From positions 310,001 to 374,000 of the forward strand of contig ML991771.1 in NCBI GenBank assembly GCA_010094025.1: DNA of 64,000 nucleotides, read 5' to 3'. Source of the stretch: Viridothelium virens (Eukaryota > Ascomycota > Dothideomycetes > Trypetheliales > Trypetheliaceae). Positions 9,594 to 19,927 of this stretch are shown here, piece after piece. The notes below the pieces were generated by a model. It did no database searches. It was not told the DNA's origin and saw only the letters and a list, made by a program, of their open reading frames with translations. How positions within the stretch are numbered: the first letter of the stretch is position 1; each line of letters begins with the position of its first letter. The position numbers and the translations under genes were made by a program.

Positions 9594-10883
9594 ATGCCGG
9601 GTTTCTTCAGTAATATCACCAACAACCTCTGGAGCTATGTCTCCCCACGCAGGACCCAGGAAAGGCGTGACAAACCTTTCAAAGCCAAGACCACGCGACC
9701 GGCTGGCGGATCTCGCCTACGGCGTCCATCGAGTTCTGTAGATCGTGTCAGTGGGTGGCGCGATCGCACTCCAAGCTTTAGTCCTAGGCCATCAAGCGCA
9801 TTCCCGACTCCCAGCCCATCTGTCTGCGTGAGCGAAGCTAGAGACTCTGCGACTTCGCCTGATGTCGAGCTAGATGGGACTACTCTCCTAGACCTTGGTG
9901 AAGATGCCGCTAGCTACAACCTCAAAACGTCCGGCCACTATAAGCTGGGAAAGGACATCGACAACCAGGAGACTGCAGTTAGCCAGCGCTCCTCCTTTGA
10001 TGCAACCATGGTGGAGGACAATGCCAATGATGAGACTCTTCGACAATCTCCCTCAAGGTACGACGACCTTGCAGCTCTAAATGCCAATCAAGCAGAAGAA
10101 CAACTCCGCCTCATGAAAAGGAGGGCTTTGACAAGCGATCACCTCAATGCCAAGGGCTGGACCCAACCCGAGATCGACGTGTACCTCCATCTTGATATGC
10201 GCGGCCATGAACCTCTTCTGCCTGCAAGCTGGGAATTGGACTTCAACACGCTTCCTGATACTTTATTTGCTGAGAAGGAGGAGGATGCCTACTTACGTTC
10301 TCTTGGTGGCTCGGGAAGGCTCAGCTTGGGAAGCTGCGAATTCAGGGCTCAGAAGGCGCTTCACAGCTTGATTGGGCTTGGAGCTCGGATAAGAGATAAG
10401 CTGACGGCCGGCGGAAAGAACCCCGAGCTCATGGCCAAAAAGGAAATCCTGAGGTATATGAAGTGGTCATTAGCTGATGCTGGATTGGACAGAAAGAAGG
10501 GCGTGGAAGAATTTGTCGTCGTTGAAGCTAGAGTCGGAAAAGAGCCCGCTAGAGCTTTGCAAGATCGAATGCGGAAAAGACTGGACGAGCTTGCGGAGAA
10601 GCACAAAAAATTGATCGACCATGACGCCGATCTCCCAGCACTTTACGGAATTCTCCTCATTCATTCCGTGATGGCATTCATCGGATACGATCCAAACTCC
10701 GCCACTGGCAACGACTCCGGAGATTTACGTACCATTGCAACTTTCAACTTCAAAGAGCTGGACTATGACGTCTGGAACAGCCTGGCCATCGCCATTGTCG
10801 CCGTGCATGCTCGGGAGCAAATGTTGAAAATGGACGGAAGTGGGGAGGTGATAGATGATGAGATGGTTGATCCTACTGCATAA
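9594..10883 (+). CDS. protein of unknown function, 429 residues
   Basis: A single exon starting at ATG 9594. Residues 1-85 are basic and Ser/Pro-rich (SPRRTQERRDKPFKAK) and probably disordered. A more ordered part runs from about 165 to 420: it is mixed alpha-helical and charged, includes TSDHLNAKGWTQPEIDVYLH and RYMKWSLADAGLDRKKGVEE, and has one moderately hydrophobic stretch (LPALYGILLIHSVMAFIGYD) that looks more like a buried helix than a membrane span. No catalytic motif, signal peptide or known domain was recognised. Frame length, codon use and the good ATG support a real gene. It shares its promoter region with the Ada-type regulator, but no functional link is shown. Confidence 0.8.
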   Translation: MPGFFSNITNNLWSYVSPRRTQERRDKPFKAKTTRPAGGSRLRRPSSSVDRVSGWRDRTPSFSPRPSSAFPTPSPSVCVSEARDSATSPDVELDGTTLLDLGEDAASYNLKTSGHYKLGKDIDNQETAVSQRSSFDATMVEDNANDETLRQSPSRYDDLAALNANQAEEQLRLMKRRALTSDHLNAKGWTQPEIDVYLHLDMRGHEPLLPASWELDFNTLPDTLFAEKEEDAYLRSLGGSGRLSLGSCEFRAQKALHSLIGLGARIRDKLTAGGKNPELMAKKEILRYMKWSLADAGLDRKKGVEEFVVVEARVGKEPARALQDRMRKRLDELAEKHKKLIDHDADLPALYGILLIHSVMAFIGYDPNSATGNDSGDLRTIATFNFKELDYDVWNSLAIAIVAVHAREQMLKMDGSGEVIDDEMVDPTA

Positions 10884-12495
10884 TCTAAGGAAGACGCAAG
10901 GATGGGATAATCTGTCGAGAGATGGCTGCATAAGACGCTTGATATACACCTGGTGGTTGGCTATTTTTGTAGCTGCATTGAGGGGCTTCAATTTTCCTGA
11001 TTTGGCGTTTATGGAGAGGGCCTCCATATGGCGCAACTGGCGGCTTCGACGAACACCAAGATGATACCCTCGAATACTGATGAGACTGCCAATCTGGTAC
11101 GACTGGCCTTACTTTTGTTTCTACATACCCACACACTGCGACTCGAACCTTTCTTATATCATGTAGCTAGGTAATGAGATATTGAAAGTTAAAGTATCAA
11201 CTTGTATTGACTTTCACCCAAGTCCGTAGGCCTTCCCTCCAACGGGGATTATGAATCACCACCCTTATCCAGCTCTTGTCTCGATCAAGGGTCCAAAGAC
11301 TTTGACGCACACCAGACCCCCACGATCTATTGTGAGAGGCTCTCATGTGGCTCTCATTGGCCGACGCACGATGAAGCGAGGGGGAGTGTAGGCCTAGCCT
11401 GACGGGACTGCATACGCGACCCATGCCGCAGGTCATGAGCCTTCGAACACACGACCGCGCTTCCAACATGGTGGATTGCACAAATGCGGCCAGACCTCCA
11501 GGGTTGGGGCAAGACTCCAAGGACGGAGGTCGAGCTATCCATTGTTTCAGACCAGACAAACTCAATTAGCCAAATTGATTCGGCCCAGATCAGGGTCCCT
11601 TTCTATGTCCGCCATATTATTATTAGGTGCTTAGGTCTACCAGTCGGTTCTGGGGTGTGACGTCGGTAGGATTGCTCGGGCGTTGCCGAGCGAGCTTGTA
11701 ACTCTACCTTACCGTAGCGATGAGAACACATGCTCCGCGCATTTGGTCCCAACACACTAGCGACATGATCGTTCTTGTATGCTGAGCTGCATCCGTTCTG
11801 TTAGAGACAAATGTGCCGGCCTCTTCTGTGATCCTGCTTTCTCCGACGAGTCTCCACACTCTACCCCTCGTCCGCGTGTTCGACCTCCTTCCTGGAACAG
11901 TCTGTATCGAGTTGCCCTACTTCCATTTGACGAGCAGCGCCTTTTCTCCGATTCTCCTTTGCTGGCCTAGCCCATAGACCCTACCTATCTCGAAATTCTG
12001 AAACGTATGGGCGGTCCTTACGACGCGGCAGCTTCATGCAGCATCATTGCGGCGTAGCAACATCTCCGACCCGTTCAGCTCTACACGTACAGATTTGAGG
12101 ACCTCTTGGTATGTCACTTTCTTTTTGCCATCCTCTATGGGACTAGGAACGACTACCACGCCTCAGTGTGAAGCCTCCACAGCCTTGATATTCACTACTA
12201 TCGGCCATGAATAACGTTATGTGAAGGACGTGTACTTATGTTGATGACAGGGGTGCCCATCACTACTTTTCTTCATCACTCATGCCACAAAGGCGTCCTA
12301 CGCGAATACAGAGCTCTTCCTCGCCCCACTTTCATCCTTCTCCAAGCACAGTTTGGGAAACGATTTCAACAAAAGGCGCCTGAAGGGTGAAACTACCTCT
12401 GCTCAGGTCGAAGGCGCCTCTTGGCGACCTTTCACGGGCCGCTGGCCGTCTTGGACATTATAGAGGAGACCAAAGTTTAGGCTGGGTTGGATCAA
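10884..12495. other. 1.6-kb intergenic region upstream of VAC8
   Basis: No convincing gene. A 122-codon frame on the - strand at 11197-11565 starts with TTG and shows no domain. The part at 11780-12490 may be a long VAC8 5' leader or promoter. No tRNA was found, although a GGTTCGAGTC-like box occurs near 11145 on the - strand. Confidence 0.45.
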
Positions 12496-14522
12496 ATGGG
12501 GCAGACTTGCTCGAAAATATCCGCTTGCTGTGGAGGTATGTTAATGAATACACGCATGCTTCTTCACTACCTCGCCCTCGTACACAATCCTGCAAGACTC
12601 TATGGCACTCTTCCCATCACTTCTCCGAGTCTGCTCTGATGGCTAACCTTCAACAACATACAGGGAGGTCGAAGGTTGATTATGACACCGTTCTGGCGGA
12701 TAGTGAAAGAGAGGCAGTTGCAGATCTCCTTGGTTACTTAGAAAACGTATGTTCTGGATATCTGCGCGGACTTGACGCCATAATACTTATCAACGAAAAC
12801 AGAGAGCCGAAACCGACTTCTTCTCTGGCGACCCACTCAACGCGTTGAGTACCCTTGTATATTCTCAAAACATCGATTTGCAGCGGAGTGCTAGTTTGAC
12901 ATTCGCAGAAATTACAGAGCGAGGTAAGTTGTCTCCGTGGATATAATCTTAGTCCGACTATTCTGACTACGTTTCCAGATGTGCGGGAAGTTGACAAAAA
13001 TACTCTCGAGCCCATTCTCAGTCTCCTGCAAAGTGAAGATATCGAAGTTCAACGGGCTGCGAGTGCCGCCCTGGGCAATCTTGCCGTGAACAGTATGCGT
13101 TCCTCCAGAATACTATGAGCTGCTTGCTAACGGCTGCTAGCGGAAAACAAAGTGCTCATTGTCGAACTCGGTGGGTTGAATCCGCTGATTCGCCAAATGA
13201 ATTCTCCAAATGTCGAGGTTCAATGCAACGCCGTGGGATGTATCACCAACCTCGCCACGCATGAAGAGAACAAAGCAAAGATCGCCCGTTCAGGTGCCCT
13301 TGGACCGCTGACGAGACTTGCCAAATCAAAAGACATGCGTGTTCAGAGGAACGCTACGGGCGCACTCCTCAATATGACACACTCAGATGACAACCGGCAA
13401 CAACTTGTCAATGCTGGTGCGATCCCTGTGCTTGTCCAGTTGCTCACTTCTACCGACGTCGATGTCCAGTACTACTGTACGACTGCTCTTAGTAATATTG
13501 CAGTCGACATGTCCAACCGGAAACGCCTGGCCAATAACGAGTCACGACTGGTTCAATCTCTTGTGCACCTCATGGAGTCATCATCTCCAAAAGTCCAATG
13601 TCAAGCAGCCCTAGCTCTTAGGAATCTAGCTTCGGATGAAAAGTACCAACTGGACATTGTGAGGGCCCGCGGCTTGCTTCCGTTACTTCGACTCCTACAA
13701 TCATCATATATTCCCCTTATCCTTTCTGCCGTCGCATGTATTCGAAACATCTCCATCCACCCCATGAACGAGTCCCCTATAATAGACGCTGGCTTCCTTC
13801 GACCACTGGTTGAGTTGCTTGGGTCCGGCGATAATGAAGAGATCCAGTGCCACGCCATATCCACTCTACGAAACTTGGCTGCAAGCTCAGACCGGAATAA
13901 GCAGTTGGTGCTTGAAGCCGGTGCCGTGCAGAAATGCAAACAACTGGTTCTCGATGTCCCATTGAGCGTTCAATCCGAGATGACAGCTGCCATTGCAGTG
14001 TTGGCACTCAGCGATGACCTCAAACCGCATCTCCTCAGTCTCGGGGTATTTGATGTCCTCATCCCACTGACTGAATCAGAAAGCATTGAGGTTCAAGGAA
14101 ATAGTGCCGCAGCCCTGGGCAATTTGTCATCAAAAGGTAGACCATATTATCTCACAGACTCCACGCCTTGCTTTCGCGAACTAACAGTATCAGTGGGCGA
14201 CTATTCAATCTTCCTCCAGAACTGGACCAAACCTGATGGCGGCATCAGCGGCTACCTCAACCGTTTCCTCTCCAGCGGCGACCCGACCTTCCAACACATT
14301 GCTATCTGGACACTCCTCCAACTCCTCGAGTCCGAAGACAGCCGGCTGCTAGACCTGATTAGCAAGGCCGAGGATATCGTGCAGATGGTCCGCAACATTG
14401 CAGAAAAGACAGTCGAGTCGGATGATGAAGACGGAGAGGATGGCGAACAGGAGGTTGTCGCTCTAGCAAGACGATGTCTTGAACTCCTAGGTAAGAATTC
14501 GAAGACCTTGATTGAGGGCTGA
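12496..14522 (+). CDS. VAC8: Vacuolar protein 8, armadillo-repeat vacuolar membrane anchor
   Basis: Six exons join in phase: 12496-12535, 12664-12746, 12803-12923, 12979-13092, 13141-14136 and 14194-14522, giving 560 residues, the usual length. The first exon encodes [13 protein letters not shown]: Gly2 for N-myristoylation and Cys5, Cys11 and Cys12 for palmitoylation, which fix Vac8 to the vacuole. Then come [20 protein letters not shown], the N-terminal signature of fungal Vac8, and about ten or eleven armadillo repeats (for example [37 protein letters not shown]). Vac8 serves vacuole inheritance and fusion, nucleus-vacuole junctions and selective autophagy. The last intron (14137-14193, 57 nt) has a length divisible by three and no stop, so an unspliced message would encode a 19-residue insertion. 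The acidic C-terminus ([13 protein letters not shown]) is usual. Confidence 0.95.
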
Positions 14523-15472
14523 GGTGCGAGTCCATGGGTTTTCCGAGCGAGGAACGATAAAGCAGTACATACGGTGATAGCGTAATGCCATCATCCTTGG
14601 ACCTGAAGTTATTCTCGATTTCCATATCCATTTGACCGGTCTGGCCCGCCACTCCCTTCTCTCTCTCTGGAAGAGGAGAGAGGCCGCCGGCAGGCGTTTT
14701 ACTGGATCGGCACACATTTCCATTGTCCCTGGTAGCGATGCATTGACGGAGCGGGATCTGTGCTTTTCTCTCTGGTTTACAACCTTCTTGTGTTTTCCTT
14801 TTCTTTGAACAAGCCGATACACCTTTTTTCCTTACTGTTCGTAATGGCTAAGCACTGAAGCATGGAGAGGTGCATGTGAGCCAACCAAGTGGCGGTTGGT
14901 ATTTCTAGCTAGGTATATAATGTCACTGCTCAATACACCGTGATAGCGAACTTGAGACTTCACTCCATAACCATAGCGTAGGCCGTATGGGACTTGGAGT
15001 CTGCTAGAAAAGTAATGATCTTCATGGTTGCAGTGCGGAGCTTTTTGCCGGCTTAGGGGCAATGCAATCGGCCATTCCGCTTGAGCGATGCTCTCGTATT
15101 CTTGTTTCAGATATCAAAATTCTGCATTGGAAGCTTGCATGAGCGTCAAGCGTTCACGTTGGGTTATGTGCCGTGATTCGCCAACATCTCGCGCCTATTG
15201 TGTCAAAGCGCCTGAGCTTCTCGCCGCTCATGCAGTTCGCTTAATAAACTTTCAGTGACGTATGTACCAATCTGCAAAGTCAACCGGGTCAAAATTCCAA
15301 TTATTTTAGCACGGTCCGCTGAGTCTCCTCGGTAATGCTACTACATACGGAGTATCCTATCACTTTAACCTACAATACTTTGGACCCCTCTGCAACTTCA
15401 CAGCCTTCCAACTGAGCCACCACCTTCCCTTCTCTCTCCTTCGCCATCCCACAACTCCTATCAACTCCACCG
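14523..15472. other. intergenic region, VAC8 3' side and CSL4 promoter
   Basis: 950 bp. It holds an exact TACGGAGTA at 15346-15354, about 120 bp before the CSL4 start, and a C-rich leader from ~15,400. Nothing else recognised. Confidence 0.5.
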
Positions 15473-16247
15473 ATGCAAACCGCCCTCGTCCTCCCCGGCG
15501 ACTCCCTCGGTCCCACCTCCAAGTTCCGCCCCGGAACCGGAACCCATCAGCACGCCTCCCACCTCTACGCCTCCCTCCTCGGCCCCGTCTCAAGCTCTTC
15601 CGCACCAGCCGCTCCTCCTCCACCTCCTATTTCGACCCCTTCAGCCCCTTCCGCAAAATCCGCCTCCCTTCCTAGGCTCTCGATCGCGCGCCCCTCTCCC
15701 TCAGATTCAGATGCGGGCTCCGTGTTCGGCAAGTCTAGCACGACGACCCTGCCAGAGGTGAACAGTGTTGTGCTGGGGCGGGTAGTGCGTCTGCGGCAGC
15801 GCGAGGCGGTGCTGGAGATTCGCGTCGTTGGGGAGGAGGTGCTGGGTGTGGGCGGGGTGCAGGGGGTGGTGAGGGCACAGGATGTGCGCGCGACGGAGAA
15901 GGATCGGGTGAAGGTGGGGGAGATGTTTCGGGTGGGGGATGTGGTGAGGGGAGTGGTGGTGAGTTTACAGTCTCTCGTTGGAGGATTGGTTGATTTGAGT
16001 TGAAAGAGGGGACGAGGATGGGATGAGAGCTGATTGGGTGAGGAATTCGAGGACACGATGCTGACGGTTTTGGCAGATCTCCCTGGGAGACCAGAGCAGT
16101 TACTATCTCTCTACTGCGAGAAATGACCTAGGTGTCATCATGGCGACGAGCGAGCAGGGCAATGGGATGTACCCAATCAGTTGGAGGGAGTTCAAAGACC
16201 CAGTGACTGGAAGCACAGAGATTAGGAAGGTTGCGAAGCCGGTTTGA
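15473..16247 (+). CDS. CSL4: RNA exosome complex subunit Csl4
   Basis: Two exons, 15473-15958 and 16077-16247, join at phase 0 (donor GTGAGT, acceptor GGCAG), giving 218 residues. The N-terminal domain has VLPGDSLGPTSKFRPGTGTH, the typical Csl4 opening; a Ser/Pro/Ala-rich linker follows; then the S1-like RNA-binding domain (LPEVNSVVLGRVVRLRQREA, VRAQDVRATEKDRVKVGEMF) and the C-terminal ISLGDQSSYYLSTARNDLGV. Csl4 is one of the three cap subunits that lead RNA into the exosome in nucleus and cytoplasm. The first exon contains a sharp change in strand composition: C-rich until ~15,740, then very G-rich to its end. Confidence 0.92.
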
Positions 16248-17070
16248 GAGAGATCCATGGATTATGAGTAGGAGACTTGCTCGGTCTACAGTGAAATCAT
16301 GCCCGGAAATATGCCAGCAGCGTCATCCTGTGCGTGTTCTGCCACGCCAACGGATGGACGAAGCTGTCCGAAGGCATAAACTCATGAAGTCTCTGGAACA
16401 GAGTTCCATTGCACAAACAATTGCAGTGGAAACAAGAGCACCTGCGCAGCTATGAAAGCCTAAATAGGCAATGATAAGACCATTGGAGAAAGGTTGGTAT
16501 GAGGTGCAATTGTCTGATGGTTCGTTTGAGCCTTCTCATCTCTGTGGTTGGTAGTTGCGTTGCGAATGCTTGTTTGCGTGGGCGCAGCAAGCTAGACTCA
16601 TGCTACCGAAGATCGAATCAGAACAACCCCTTCGAAGTAGCTTCTGGGATCGCAGTTCCAAAGATATCAACGCAATTCAATTTGTTGCCCCAGTAGACTC
16701 TAGACAACCACTTGAGGACTGAAATGTGGTAGCTCCTGGAATTTATCAACGCAAAGCCACAAGTTTACCTCTTTAAGGTTACAACCGTTACAAACCCCGA
16801 GTGCCCCACAATTAGTAGTACAGGGGAGGAAGGAGTGATCACCGGAAGTGGCACGAGTGGCTGAGCAGAGTTGACGCCCCAGTTACCTTCTTGGCGCCTT
16901 ATTGCGAGCGTCATTTCAGCTTGCACATCTCCAACACTTTAGCCAACCTTAACACCCTCCTCACCTCTACATATACTGCCTGCAGAAGCGTTTCCGTGGC
17001 AGTGGTTCAATTGTCTTTTCCGACCCTACGTCCGTTTTAGCTCTCCAATCTCTCACCCTTTCAATTCACT
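16248..17070. other. intergenic region between CSL4 and the vWA-domain gene
   Basis: 823 bp with no gene recognised. A 74-codon frame begins inside the CSL4 end and is a shadow. The final ~120 bp are CT-rich and precede the next start. Confidence 0.5.
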
Positions 17071-19568
17071 ATGGGCGTAGGTGCCATGATTACCCCTCCA
17101 TAGACGTCATCGGACTGTCAAACTAATATCCTGCGTACCTACAGTTTGCGCAGAAGTTACAGGCTGCTCACGCCGGTCAGCCTGCCGCTGGCGGAGCTCC
17201 TGGAGCTCCTGGAGGCTATCCCAGTCAGGCACCTCCTCAGTCTGGAGGAGGCAGCTATGTGAGTGTTTGCTCTCCTTGCCATCCATCTGCGTCTGCAAGG
17301 TGGCGAAGCAAGCACAACTGACCAAGTACGCCCTAACTAGCCCGGTCAAAGCCAGTACCAGCCTTACCAAGGAGGAGCGGGTCGCCCGCCGCAAGGTGGA
17401 CAGCCGCCTTACCCACAGGGCTCGGTAAGCGTGTTCTCTTTTTTGAACCTGCGTCATCCTTTGATATCTTGGCATCAACCATACATCACAATACCACACT
17501 TGTCTATGCAATTTCGATCCGCTTGATCCTTGGACTGCTCCGAAAGCCTGCGACGTCATTATTCTGCGCTCTTTCTCAGCTGTTCGGTCGGGCGCCCCGC
17601 AACTACCTACTGAGATGGCCGGTCGTTATCAGTCCTATTCAGGCAACTACGGTCCTCCTCCATCTCAATCTCCATACCCCCAGTCTTCGCAACCTCCCTA
17701 TCCTGGAAGTCAGCAACCACCTCCTAGTCAAGGCTATCCTCCACAACCTCCCCATCAGCAATACAATCCGGGTAACTACGGACAACAACCACCTTATGGT
17801 CAGCAACCGCCATACTCGCAGCAACCCTCCTACGGACAGCAACAAGGTGGTTATTCCCAGTATAGTAGGCCAGCGCCGCCACCACCGAGTCAACCATCTT
17901 CAGGATATTCTCAGGCGCCTCATCCCCCATCTCTAACGCCGGCTCAGGGCTACGGATCGCAGGCTCCTCAGCCCACATCTCCGTACTCCCAACCACCACA
18001 ATATGGCTATGTTGGTCTCATTCACTAGACTGCGTTTATATTTTGCACGTCAGACTGATGGATGCTAACATATTTTTTTAACAGGGACAATCTGGTCCAC
18101 CACCAGCTGGCCAATACCCTGGTCAACAATCTCAATACCCTGGGCAGGGCCCTCCTGGTCAGGGCCCTCCTGGGCAATATGGCGGAGCTCCTCAACAGGG
18201 TCAGTATGCCCAACGTCCTCCTCAGCCAGCCGGTCCGGCGCAGATCGAGTCTTATAAACAAAGACTGCATCAAACCATCCAGGAGAAAGGATTACAGAGG
18301 CTATACCCGCCGGGGTCACCGGCTGTCGATCAGATTGCACAAAAGGCATCCTACCAAGTCGACCAGCTCTGCGCAAACTGGAGGCTTCCAAAAGAGATAG
18401 GAAATGATGTTGTATCGCTTGGCCTTTACGATGTTATCATCTATATCGGTGAGCAGAGGAAATAGTGGTGCCGTTTTCACATTGACAGCGATTGACCCTT
18501 GGCAGATGACAGTGGATCGATGCAATTCGAAGAAAATGGTGAACGTATCAAGGACCTCAAATTGATTCTTCAGCGCGTTGCCTATGCTGCAACGCTTTTC
18601 GACGACGACGGTATCAGCATACGTTTCATGAACAACTCTCCTGAAGAGCGCGGCATTCAATGCGATAACATTAAGAATGAGCAGCAAATCGAACAGCTGG
18701 TTGGTAGTATCCAGTTCCGCGGTCTTACCCCCATGGGAACTGCGCTCAAGAAGAAGGTTTTGGATCCATTGATCATTGGACGGGCGCGGTCTGGCCAACT
18801 GCGCAAGCCTGTCCTTGTTTTGACAATCACCGATGGGCAGCCTGCAGGAGAGCCTCAAGGCGCAGTGTTTGAAGCTGTACGCACTACGGTGACCGAACTT
18901 TCTCGTCTACCCAACGGACCTGGCCAGGGCGCTGTTGCTTTCCAATTTGCCCAGGTTGGAAATGACGAAAAGGCCCGCGAGTTCCTGTCACAGCTTGACT
19001 CGGACAAGTCTCTCGGAGATTGGATAGACTGTACCTCGAACTACGAGAGCGAATCCGCAGAAATTGCACGCAAAAATCCAGGCACTGATCTTTCTCCCGA
19101 TGAATGGCTCATGACTCTCCTCCTCGGAGCCATTGATAAATCTTACGATACCAAGGACGAGACTCCTGGCTCTGGTCCACCCCCAGGCGCTGGTCCCGGA
19201 GGATATGGACAGCAAGGAGGCTATGGAGGACCGCCGCAAGGCCAGTATGGAGCCCCACCGCAAGGCCAGTATGGCGCACATCCGCAAGGCCAGTACGGAC
19301 AGCAGGGTGGCTATCAGCCTCAGCAAGGAGGGTATCCACCTCAAGGTCAGGGACAATACGGTCGCCCGCCTCCTGGACCTCCTCAGGGAGGAGGCTACGG
19401 GGGACAACAGGGTGGTTACGCTGGACAGCAGGGCGGCTACGGTGGGCAACAAGGTGGCTATGGTGGACAGCAAGGTGGATACGGAGGAGCGTAAGTAGTC
19501 TATGTTATTCTCAACATGATCATGGCTGATTATGTGGATCTAGTCCTCCACCACCACCCCGATACTAG
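17071..19568 (+). CDS. vWA-domain protein with Pro/Gln/Gly/Tyr-rich arms
   Basis: Seven exons in phase: 17071-17076 (ATGGGC only), 17145-17258, 17341-17424, 17615-18010, 18085-18448, 18506-19490 and 19544-19568, giving 657 residues. The protein starts MGFAQKLQAAHAG, has ~240 residues of Pro/Gln/Tyr-rich sequence, a helical linker (IESYKQRLHQTIQEKGLQRL) and a von Willebrand A domain with an intact MIDAS metal site: DDSGSM, the threonine in GLTPMGTAL and the aspartate in TITDGQPAGE. The tail is built of GGYGGQQ-like repeats and ends PPPPPRY after the last intron. Without that last splice the frame would stop at 19494. The fourth exon boundary is the least certain: acceptor TACTGAG, and GTTGGT as its donor. 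No signal peptide; a cytoplasmic scaffold or condensate-forming protein is a guess. Exact function unknown. Confidence 0.82.
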
Positions 19569-19927
19569 GAATACTGGGAAAATAGTATTTCCTAATCTTA
19601 GAAAACTTCTCTCTTCCTCAAGGTGGTGTTCTTCTACTCAAAACATTCTTTCCAGCCAACATAAAATATACAGCTAGTGGCCTTTCAATTGGCATGAACC
19701 TACTGATGATGACCCGTGGGATTGATAATCATTGTGCAGGGCGTCGTAGCTGAAGTTTGACGACGTTCACACCTTGCTCCTAGAAACAGCATGCGGCAAT
19801 AGGAACAATAAGAATAACATCTCTCTTCATTGGAAGTCTTACGTGAAATGCTTCATTTACTTTACAGTATGTACAATGTATCAATCGCTTGCAAGACCTT
19901 GGCAGCAAAGAAGCCAGACAAAGACCA
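19569..19927. other. convergent 3' intergenic region
   Basis: 359 bp between the ends of the vWA gene (+) and the PPR gene (-). Nothing recognised beyond probable 3' untranslated sequence. Confidence 0.5.

Noticed and set aside
11130-11160. Possible tRNA B-box (GGTTCGAGTC on the - strand)
   Set aside because: No matching A-box, anticodon arm or acceptor stem around it.
11197-11565. 122-codon frame on the - strand
   Set aside because: Starts with TTG, shows no domain and has no supporting exon.
16835-16880. Possible tRNA A-box-like sequence (TGGCACGAGTGG)
   Set aside because: No B-box GGTTCRANNCC at a suitable distance and no cloverleaf.
17579-17936. Alternative exon of the vWA gene from acceptor TTTCTCAG in another frame
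   Set aside because: The frame ends at 17936 and does not lead into the vWA domain; the frame starting at 17615 does.
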